Assembly: GCA_013372875.1 (NCBI GenBank)
Contig: JABXIW010000135.1
Span: forward strand, 1 to 61,642
Origin: Gammaproteobacteria bacterium
Lineage (GTDB): Bacteria; Pseudomonadota; Gammaproteobacteria; Enterobacterales; Kangiellaceae
Reading direction: 5' to 3'
Length of the DNA: 61,642 nt
This document shows positions 54,796 through 61,642 of the stretch, piece by piece. The position numbers and the translations under genes were made by a program. A model generated the notes under the pieces. It ran no database searches and had not been told where the DNA came from. It was given only the letters and a program-made list of their open reading frames with translations. How positions within the stretch are numbered: position 1 is the stretch's first letter; each line of letters begins with the position of its first letter.

Positions 54796-56832
54796 ATGAC
54801 CAGTTTAGACCAACGAAAAATTCTTGTTACTAGCGCCCTGCCCTATGCCAATGGCGACATTCATATTGGCCACTTGTTGGAGTATGTGCAGACGGACATT
54901 TGGGTGCGTTTCCAAAAATCACGCGGTCATGATTGCTATTACGTCTGTGCCGACGATACTCATGGCACACCAGTGATGCTGCGGGCGCAAAAAGAAGGTA
55001 AAACCCCAGAAGATTTTATTGCTGAGCAAAAAGCTAATCACGAGCGTGACTTTGCGGGCGCTTTAATTGGTTTTGATAATTTCCATTCGACCCATAGTCC
55101 AGAATCGAAAGAGCTCACTCAAGGCATCTACCTAAAACTGAAAGAAAAAGGTCATATCAGCTCAAAAACCATTAACCAGCTGTTCGATCCTGAAAAGCAA
55201 ATGTTTTTACCGGATCGTTTCGTTAAAGGTACTTGTCCAAAATGTGATTCAGAAGATCAATATGGTGATAATTGCGATAACTGTGGTGCAACTTATAACC
55301 CGACTGACTTAAAAAATCCTAAGTCAGCAGTTTCTGGCGCAACTCCTGTGTTAAAAGAATCTGAACACTTTTTCTTTGATTTAAAAGGCTTTGAGACTTT
55401 CTTGCGCGATTGGTTATCGAGCGATAATCATGTGCAATCGGAAGTTCAAAACAAAATGAACGAATGGCTAGATGACCTACGTCAGTGGGATATTTCACGC
55501 GATGCGCCTTATTTCGGCTGGGAAATTCCTGGCGAAGAAGGTAAATACTTCTATGTGTGGCTAGATGCGCCGATTGGCTATATGGCCAGCTTTAAAAACC
55601 TTTGCGACCGCACTGATGGCTTAAACTTTGATGATTATTGGAACAAAGATTCCGATGCCGAGGTTTACCACTTTATTGGTAAAGACATTATTTATTTCCA
55701 TACCCTTTTCTGGCCGTCAGTTTTACAAGGTTCAGGCTATCGCACTCCAACTGCAGTGTGGGCGCACGGTTTTGTCACGGTTAATGGCCAAAAGATGTCG
55801 AAATCCAAAGGGACATTTATTAAGGCCAAAACCTATCTAGAGCATTTAAACCCTGAATATTTGCGCTATTACTACGCCGCAAAACTATCTAGCAAGATTG
55901 ATGATTTCGATTTAAATCTCGAAGATTTTGCGCAGCGTGTTAATTCAGATTTAGTAGGAAAGCTAGTCAATATTGCCAGTCGCTGTGCCGGCTTTATCAC
56001 TAAGCAATTTGATGGCAAGTTAAGCCCTAATGTTATTGAACCTGAACTATTAAGTGAATTTACTTCAGCTTCAGATACGATTGCTGAGTTTTACGAACAG
56101 CGTGAATTTGGTAAAGCCATTAAGCAAATAATGGCTTTGGCCGATAAAGCCAATGCTTATATTGCTGAGCAAGAGCCATGGAAGTTGGTAAAGAACGAAG
56201 AAACCAAAGAGCTAGCTCATCAGGTTTGCAGCCTTGGTATCAATATGTTTAAAGTCTTGGTGACTTATTTAACGCCTGTTTTGCCGGCACTAGCAGAAAA
56301 AGTTCAAGATTTCTTAAAACTTGAAAACATGACTTGGGCAAGTGCACAGAACATTTTAACGGATTATGAAATTAATAAGTTCAAGCCCATGATGCAGCGA
56401 ATCGAAATGAAATCAATTGAAAAGATGGTTGACGACTCTAAAGAAGATTTAGCAGCCGAGGCTGATAAAGAAGCAGCTAAAGAATTATCAGATCCAATCA
56501 AAGACGAAATTCAATTTGGCGACTTTGATAAAATTGATCTTCGCATTGCTAAAATCGCCAAAGCCGAGCATGTAGAAGGTGCAGATAAATTATTAAAGCT
56601 GCAATTGGATTTAGGTGAAGGCGTCACCAAACAGGTTTTTGCAGGTATTAAATCTGCTTATAGCCCTGAAGATTTGGAAGGCAAATTAACCGTTGTGGTA
56701 GCCAATTTAGCGCCTAGAAAGATGAAGTTTGGCCTATCAGAAGGTATGGTATTAGCTGCAGGCCCTGGCGGTAGCGATCTTTGGATTTTAAATCCAGATG
56801 AAGGTGCCCAGCCTGGTATGCGAGTAAAATAA
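54796..56832 (+). CDS. metG: Methionyl-tRNA synthetase
   Basis: 678 residues. HIGH motif at 23-26 ([12 protein letters not shown]); a zinc knuckle with CPKC (about 147-150) and CDNCG (about 160-163); KMSKS near 333 ([12 protein letters not shown]). The C-terminal EMAP-like tRNA-binding domain (about 575-678) begins [20 protein letters not shown]. Length matches E. coli-type two-domain MetG. Divergent from apbC. The Rnf genes follow, with two other genes inserted. Confidence 0.98.
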   Translation: MTSLDQRKILVTSALPYANGDIHIGHLLEYVQTDIWVRFQKSRGHDCYYVCADDTHGTPVMLRAQKEGKTPEDFIAEQKANHERDFAGALIGFDNFHSTHSPESKELTQGIYLKLKEKGHISSKTINQLFDPEKQMFLPDRFVKGTCPKCDSEDQYGDNCDNCGATYNPTDLKNPKSAVSGATPVLKESEHFFFDLKGFETFLRDWLSSDNHVQSEVQNKMNEWLDDLRQWDISRDAPYFGWEIPGEEGKYFYVWLDAPIGYMASFKNLCDRTDGLNFDDYWNKDSDAEVYHFIGKDIIYFHTLFWPSVLQGSGYRTPTAVWAHGFVTVNGQKMSKSKGTFIKAKTYLEHLNPEYLRYYYAAKLSSKIDDFDLNLEDFAQRVNSDLVGKLVNIASRCAGFITKQFDGKLSPNVIEPELLSEFTSASDTIAEFYEQREFGKAIKQIMALADKANAYIAEQEPWKLVKNEETKELAHQVCSLGINMFKVLVTYLTPVLPALAEKVQDFLKLENMTWASAQNILTDYEINKFKPMMQRIEMKSIEKMVDDSKEDLAAEADKEAAKELSDPIKDEIQFGDFDKIDLRIAKIAKAEHVEGADKLLKLQLDLGEGVTKQVFAGIKSAYSPEDLEGKLTVVVANLAPRKMKFGLSEGMVLAAGPGGSDLWILNPDEGAQPGMRVK

Positions 56833-56845
56833 TTAAGAGAAGAAT

Positions 56846-57298
56846 ATGACAACGACTTTGCCCATTGAAAACAATTCGGTTGAAACACAAGAGTTAGTTA
56901 CGCAAATTCCTAACTATGGCCTGACATGGTTTGTTTATATTGCGCTAACTTTCTTAATGGTTGGCATCATTTGGTATGCCATCCGTAAGTGGCATTTTGT
57001 CATTAAATGGTTCTTAGCTTCTGTAGTTTTTGCTGGCGCTTTAACTCCAGCTCATCCTGCCGAAGGTGTTGAGAGCTACTCCCCTATGGTACTCAATGCC
57101 GTTGTTGATTTATTTGATGGCAATCAAGCAGCCTTTATGTCTGCAGTAAAAACCTTAGGCCTAGTTTGGGCAATTATCTTTGTGTTAGGCATTGCCGCTT
57201 GGTTTGTGTTAAAAAAACTAAAGCCTGAAAATAACACATCAAAAATGGATACCGAAGCGGTCATGGCAACACCAATCGAACCAAAAATTGAGGACTAG
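56846..57298 (+). CDS. Small membrane protein of unknown function
   Basis: 150 residues with hydrophobic segments at about 28-47, 53-66 and 106-125 (TLGLVWAIIFVLGIAAWFVL). The loop HPAEGVESYSPMVLNAVVDLF lies between them. No family is recognised. It follows metG by 13 bases with an AGAGAAG ribosome site and likely shares its transcript. It is convergent with ggt, 7 bases apart. Reality is supported by the ribosome site and membrane pattern. Confidence 0.72.
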   Translation: MTTTLPIENNSVETQELVTQIPNYGLTWFVYIALTFLMVGIIWYAIRKWHFVIKWFLASVVFAGALTPAHPAEGVESYSPMVLNAVVDLFDGNQAAFMSAVKTLGLVWAIIFVLGIAAWFVLKKLKPENNTSKMDTEAVMATPIEPKIED

Positions 57299-57305
57299 CA
57301 GCTAA

Positions 57306-59060
57306 TCAATAGCCGCTAGCCTCTGCATTGGGTCTTCTCGGATCGGCAGAACCATAAATATAATCTTCTATTTGAATCGATTGGGTTGCTCCAATGGTGC
57401 CTGACCGACGAACTTTATACCCCATGTTCTCCAGAATGTTTACCGTATCTTGATTAATCTCAGGCTCGACAAATAGCGCGTCGGGTAACCACTGATGGTG
57501 AAATCTTGGAGTATGGGTCGCTGCCGCAATATTCATATTGTGATCAATCACGTTAACAATGATTTGCAGTACTGCATTAATAATGCGGCTGCCGCCAGGG
57601 CTGCCCGTGATTAATTTTACTTTACCATCTTTGAAAACCATCGTGGGTGTCATAGAGCTTAATGGGCGCTTATTTGCTTCAATCGCATTAGCTTCACCAC
57701 CAATCAAACCATAACCATTAGGCGCTCCAGGTTTCGCTGAAAAATCATCCATCTCATTGTTAAGTAAAATCCCAGTACCCTCGACCATAAGACCAGAACC
57801 AAAGGAATAATTAAGCGTATAAGTATTCGAAACTGCATTACCCCATTTATCCACAACTGAAAACTGAGTTGTTTCATCACTTTCCTTGGCTGGTTCAGTA
57901 CCTGGCAAAATGTCTTTAGATGGAGTCACCTGCCCCTTTTGAATTTCCGTTGCAATAGATTTTGCATAGTCCTTACTGATCAACCACTCAACAGGAGCAT
58001 CATAAAAGTCACTATCACCAAGGTGCTTACTTCTATCGGCATAAGCTCGTTTCATGGTTTCTGTCATCACACGAATGGATTTAGCTGTGTTAACGCCATA
58101 TTCATTCATCGGAAAATGCTCAAGAACATTAAGCATTTGCACTATATGAACCCCGCCGGAGCTCGGCAGAGGCATAGTCACTATGTCGTAACCTCGATAA
58201 CTTCCTTTAATGACCGAGCGAATTTTAGGGCGGTAATTAGCTAAATCTTTTCTACTAATAATTCCACCATTCACTTCCATGTTTCGGACAATTTTGTCTG
58301 CAATCTTTCCATGATAAAAGGCTTTAGCACCTTCTTTTTGAATTTGCTTTAAAGACCAAGCCAAATCTTGTTGCTTTAGCGTTTCACCTAACTGATAACT
58401 CGTCCCATCTTCTTTATAAAAGGCTTTTTTCGTAGCGGTAGATTGGGTCAAATGAGTACGGCGACGTTCCAATTTTTGAGCGATATCCCAATTTACATAA
58501 AAACCATTTTCTGCCAGATCAATAGCTGGTTGTAATAACTCTTTCCATGCCAACTTTCCGTATTTTTTATGCGCTAATTCAAAACCAGCAACCGTTCCCG
58601 GCACTCCAACTGACAAATAACTAAAACGAGCTTTTTGATTATCGACGTTACCATCAGCATCAAGAAATAGATCTTTATGGGCATTAGCAGGCGCCATTTC
58701 TCGATAATCGATAGCTATAGTCTCACCAGTTTCTGCCATATGAACCAGCATAAAGCCACCACCACCTATGTTACCAGCGACGGGTAACACCACAGATAAA
58801 GCAAAACCTGTAGCAATAGCAGCATCAACAGCATTACCACCCTTTTGTAATATTTGCCGGCCAACTTGACTGGCAAGATACTGACGAGATACCACCATAC
58901 CATTTTCCGCCACTACTGGATGATGGGCACTTTGATAATTGATGATGCTGGGAGCTGGTTTCAGTTCAATCGTCTTCTGCTCTGGGACGCTTTGCTTTGC
59001 TAACAAAGAGCTGTTAATACAAGCAAGAAAAGCGCAAAGAGTGATTTTTGTTAAAGACAT
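57306..59060 (-). CDS. ggt: Gamma-glutamyltransferase
   Basis: 584 residues. Periplasmic enzyme that hydrolyses or transfers gamma-glutamyl groups of glutathione and peptides. A signal sequence (LTKITLCAFLACINSSLLA) starts it. The proenzyme cuts itself before Thr397 in DETTQFSVVDKWGNAV, creating the nucleophile of the small subunit; the large subunit has GGNAVDAAIATGFALSVVLP and GGGGFMLVH. The small-subunit TGSPGGSRI region is intact. It is divergent from rnfA and convergent with the small membrane gene, so it is separately transcribed. It fits peptide use by this organism. Confidence 0.97.
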   Translation of the reverse strand: MSLTKITLCAFLACINSSLLAKQSVPEQKTIELKPAPSIINYQSAHHPVVAENGMVVSRQYLASQVGRQILQKGGNAVDAAIATGFALSVVLPVAGNIGGGGFMLVHMAETGETIAIDYREMAPANAHKDLFLDADGNVDNQKARFSYLSVGVPGTVAGFELAHKKYGKLAWKELLQPAIDLAENGFYVNWDIAQKLERRRTHLTQSTATKKAFYKEDGTSYQLGETLKQQDLAWSLKQIQKEGAKAFYHGKIADKIVRNMEVNGGIISRKDLANYRPKIRSVIKGSYRGYDIVTMPLPSSGGVHIVQMLNVLEHFPMNEYGVNTAKSIRVMTETMKRAYADRSKHLGDSDFYDAPVEWLISKDYAKSIATEIQKGQVTPSKDILPGTEPAKESDETTQFSVVDKWGNAVSNTYTLNYSFGSGLMVEGTGILLNNEMDDFSAKPGAPNGYGLIGGEANAIEANKRPLSSMTPTMVFKDGKVKLITGSPGGSRIINAVLQIIVNVIDHNMNIAAATHTPRFHHQWLPDALFVEPEINQDTVNILENMGYKVRRSGTIGATQSIQIEDYIYGSADPRRPNAEASGY

Positions 59061-59215
59061 ACAAAACAGTTGTGCAGAATTATTGAGCTCAGTCTACATG
59101 AAGAGTGGTTGTTTCACAAAGCCCTATCAAGCATAATAACGGCTTGCTGCGCCGGTTACTGTTAGAAATCAATAAACGGTCAAAAAATTCATTAAAAACA
59201 ACCAATTGCAATTGA

Positions 59216-59797
59216 ATGAGCGAATACCTTTTACTCTTTATTGGCACAGCTCTGGTCAATAATTTCGTTTTAGTAAAGTTTTTAGGCCTCTGCCCCTTTA
59301 TGGGTGTCTCTGGCAAACTGGAAACCGCCATTGGTATGTCGGTGGCCACCACCTTTGTATTAACCCTAGCATCCGCGCTCAGCTATATCGTCAATAATTA
59401 TATTCTAGCTCCGTTGAATATGGAGTATTTGCAAACCTTGTCTTTTATTTTGGTCATTGCGGTGATGGTGCAGTTGACGGAAATGGTGATTCATAAAACC
59501 AGCCCAATTTTGTACCGCTTATTAGGGATCTTTTTACCACTGATCACCACCAATTGCGCTGTACTGGGCGTTGCTTTGCTCAACGTGAATGAGCAACATA
59601 ATTTTCTGCAGTCTTTAATTTATGGTTTTGGTGCGGCGGTAGGCTTTTCATTGGTCTTGATTTTATTTGCTGCCATGCGTGAGCGTTTAGCCGCGGCTGA
59701 TGTTCCCTTACCATTTAAAGGTTCGGCCATTGCCATGATTACCGCAGGTCTCATGTCACTTGCCTTTATGGGCTTTTCCGGCTTGGTTAAATTATAG
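59216..59797 (+). CDS. rnfA: Electron transport complex subunit RnfA/RsxA
   Basis: 193 residues with six hydrophobic segments. Starts [31 protein letters not shown], the RnfA signature with an inner-membrane Cys in the first helix region. Part of the Rnf complex, which moves electrons between ferredoxin and NADH with ion transport, or in enterics reduces SoxR. It heads rnfABC. No strong SD is visible. Spacing to rnfB is 8 bases. Confidence 0.97.
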   Translation: MSEYLLLFIGTALVNNFVLVKFLGLCPFMGVSGKLETAIGMSVATTFVLTLASALSYIVNNYILAPLNMEYLQTLSFILVIAVMVQLTEMVIHKTSPILYRLLGIFLPLITTNCAVLGVALLNVNEQHNFLQSLIYGFGAAVGFSLVLILFAAMRERLAAADVPLPFKGSAIAMITAGLMSLAFMGFSGLVKL

Positions 59798-59805
59798 GAT
59801 CACTA

Positions 59806-60366
59806 ATGGATTTAATCAGCGCCGTTATTATCCTTGCTGTATTAGGCCTTATCTTTGGCGCCATCTTGGGCTTTGCCTCGGTAAAATTTAAAGTTGAAGG
59901 CGATCCAATCGTTGATCAAATTAATGATGTTCTGCCGCAAACCCAGTGTGGCCAGTGCGGCTATCCAGGTTGTAAGCCTTACGCTGAAGCCATTGCTGAT
60001 GGTGATGAAATTAATAAATGCCCTCCTGGTGGCGAAGCTGGCGTTAAAGCACTTGCCGATTTATTAGGTCGTGAAGTGATTCCACTGGATGAAGAACGCG
60101 GTGAAACCAAACCACCAACGGTCGCCTATATTCGTGAAGACGAATGTATTGGCTGTACTAAATGCATTCAGGCTTGCCCTGTAGATGCGATACTCGGCGC
60201 ACCTAAACTTATGCACACGGTGATTATCGATGAATGCACTGGCTGTGATTTATGTGTAGAACCATGCCCTGTAGACTGCATCGATATGCTAGAAATTCCT
60301 CAGACCATTTCCAGCTGGAAGTGGCAACAGCCACAACTCGCCATTGATATCAAGGAGGTCAGCTAA
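59806..60366 (+). CDS. rnfB: Electron transport complex subunit RnfB/RsxB
   Basis: 186 residues. One N-terminal membrane helix (about 3-24), then a 4Fe-4S binding Cys set [19 protein letters not shown], and two ferredoxin-type clusters with [13 protein letters not shown] and [13 protein letters not shown]. It passes electrons to RnfC and the rest of the complex. Its TAA shares its last A with the ATG of rnfC (TAATG), so the two are coupled. Confidence 0.97.
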   Translation: MDLISAVIILAVLGLIFGAILGFASVKFKVEGDPIVDQINDVLPQTQCGQCGYPGCKPYAEAIADGDEINKCPPGGEAGVKALADLLGREVIPLDEERGETKPPTVAYIREDECIGCTKCIQACPVDAILGAPKLMHTVIIDECTGCDLCVEPCPVDCIDMLEIPQTISSWKWQQPQLAIDIKEVS

Positions 60367-61642
60367 TGGAGCGCTCCAGCTATACCTCTGAGATTCCAAT
60401 TTTTGAAATCCCTGGTGGCATTCACCCTGCCGAACATAAGCTGCAATCGAACCAATCGCCTATTAGTACTTTAACGCTTGCCAAGGAATTAGTGATAAAC
60501 CTTAAAGGCCAGGCAGGCAATCGTTCTATTCCAGTGGTTGAGGTCGGCGAACAAGTGCTTAAAGGCCAAGTAATTGCCAAAAGCGATGGCGTTTTCAGCA
60601 GTTACCAGCATGCACCAACATCAGGTGTCATTATTGCGATTGAAAAGCGCCCGATTGCCCATGCCTCGGGCCTAACGGATCTGTGCATCGTGCTAAAAGG
60701 TGATGACCAAGATAACTGGTGTCAGCTCGAGCCCTGCCCTGACTACCAATCTATCAGCCGTGAAACCTTATTAGCTAAGCTACTTGAGCACGGCATTGTT
60801 GGTCTGGGTGGCGCCTCATTCCCGAGCCACATCAAATTGCAGCGCCAATCTGGTGTTCATACACTGATTATTAATGCCGCCGAGTGCGAACCTTATATCA
60901 GTTGTGATGACCGTTTATTACAAGAAAGCGCTAAAGAAGTATTGCAAGGTGCTCAGATTATTTGCCAGCTTTACTCTGAGTTAAAAGTTATTGTTGGTAT
61001 TGAAGACAATAAACCTAAAGCCATTGAAGCATTGGTAGCCGCACGCGACTCGCTAAAGATGGACAACTTGCAAATTGGCGTAGTACCGACCAAATACCCC
61101 AGTGGCGGTGAAAAACAATTAATCCAGTTGCTCACAGGCCAAGAGGTTCCGAAAGGTAAACTTCCTGCCGATCTTGGTTTGATAATGCACAATGTGGGCA
61201 CCTGCTTTGCCATTTACGAGGCCATAGTGTTAGGCAAGCCGTTAGTCGAACGCCTAGTTACCCTAACTGGCGAAGCCTGCCAGCAGCCCGGCAACTATCG
61301 AATTCCTTTGGGGACACCTTTTGCTCATTTATTAGCGGTGACACAAGGCGAAAAAGCCGATACGGTCATTATGGGCGGCCCCATGATGGGCTTTGAAGTG
61401 CAAGAATTAAACGCTGGCATTGTAAAAGCCACTAACTGCGTGATCATGGCTGCGCCAAAAGAATTAGCTCAACAACGCCAAGAACTGGCTTGTATTCGCT
61501 GTGGCGCCTGTATGGATGCTTGCCCTGCGTCCCTGTTGCCACAGCAGCTTTATTGGCATGCCAAATCCGACGAATTTGATAAAACCGAAGAGTACGACTT
61601 GTTTGACTGCATAGAATGTGGTGCCTGCGCCTATGTTTGCCC
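60366..61642 (+). CDS. rnfC: Electron transport complex subunit RnfC/RsxC, N-terminal part
   Basis: Open to the right edge, 425 codons visible. The NADH/FMN-binding region has GGIHPAEHKLQSN (about 18-30), GLGGASFPSHIKL and IINAAECEPYISCDD. Ferredoxin-like cysteines begin with CIRCGACMDACPAS, and a second set, CIECGACAYVC, is cut by the edge. RnfC is the peripheral NADH-oxidising subunit. It overlaps rnfB by one base. The remaining rnfD, G and E are expected further right. Confidence 0.96.
   Translation, partial: MERSSYTSEIPIFEIPGGIHPAEHKLQSNQSPISTLTLAKELVINLKGQAGNRSIPVVEVGEQVLKGQVIAKSDGVFSSYQHAPTSGVIIAIEKRPIAHASGLTDLCIVLKGDDQDNWCQLEPCPDYQSISRETLLAKLLEHGIVGLGGASFPSHIKLQRQSGVHTLIINAAECEPYISCDDRLLQESAKEVLQGAQIICQLYSELKVIVGIEDNKPKAIEALVAARDSLKMDNLQIGVVPTKYPSGGEKQLIQLLTGQEVPKGKLPADLGLIMHNVGTCFAIYEAIVLGKPLVERLVTLTGEACQQPGNYRIPLGTPFAHLLAVTQGEKADTVIMGGPMMGFEVQELNAGIVKATNCVIMAAPKELAQQRQELACIRCGACMDACPASLLPQQLYWHAKSDEFDKTEEYDLFDCIECGACAYVC

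Overview
The window is a stretch of chromosome from a marine-type gammaproteobacterium. Gene order matches blocks known from Pseudomonas and relatives: minor pilins beside ispH-fkpB-lspA-ileS-ribF, rplU-rpmA-obgE facing ispB, purM-purN facing hda and a DUF2066 gene, and dcd-apbC-metG-rnf. Moderate-to-low GC and the mixture of genes suggest something near Kangiella or Aliikangiella. That placement is an inference and was not tested. I see no tRNA, rRNA, IS element, prophage or CRISPR array.

Layout. 1-2814: end of a type IV minor-pilin operon (pilV, pilW, pilX, and the first 268 codons of a pilY1-like gene running off the left edge). 2951-8681: ispH, fkpB, lspA, ileS and ribF on the minus strand with overlapping stops and starts. 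8856-24890: a mixed block (crotonase, lipoprotein, HD-GYP protein, an unrecognised 452-residue protein, mfd-csiV, lysine catabolism genes with an EF-hand protein, leucine dehydrogenase, a PadR/membrane pair, an EamA exporter). It lies between ribF and murJ, which are neighbours in many relatives. 24868-29581: murJ, rpsT (UUG start), DUF2937, a MarR/VOC pair and a diguanylate cyclase. 29616-35851: two tandem secreted paralogues ending in seven-repeat propeller-like domains, one with added leucine-rich repeats. 35961-38121: rplU-rpmA-obgE, with an L21 carrying an extra helix-hairpin-helix domain. 38459-46220: ispB, pckA, a REP-like pair, a pentapeptide-repeat nucleotide cyclase, pheA and an AhpD-like protein. 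46209-52108: hda, a CDP-alcohol phosphatidyltransferase and DUF2066 on one side, an OmpA-like lipoprotein and purM-purN-DUF3108 on the other. 52112-61642: a GIY-YIG protein, dcd, apbC, metG, a small membrane protein, ggt and rnfA-rnfB-rnfC (cut by the right edge).

How it works together. Most of the window is housekeeping: translation, envelope lipid II flipping, lipoprotein signal cleavage, isoprenoid and purine synthesis, repair and respiration. The adaptive layer is amino-acid catabolism (lysine, leucine, gamma-glutamyl peptides), nucleotide second messengers (HD-GYP, GGDEF, class III cyclase) and surface proteins (PilY1, two propeller paralogues). The points most worth following are the propeller paralogues with strong hairpins or palindromes around them, the PilY1 with an eroded metal site, the pentapeptide-cyclase fusion lacking the usual substrate lysine, the L21-HhH fusion with a possible leader switch, and a possible leaderless obgE.
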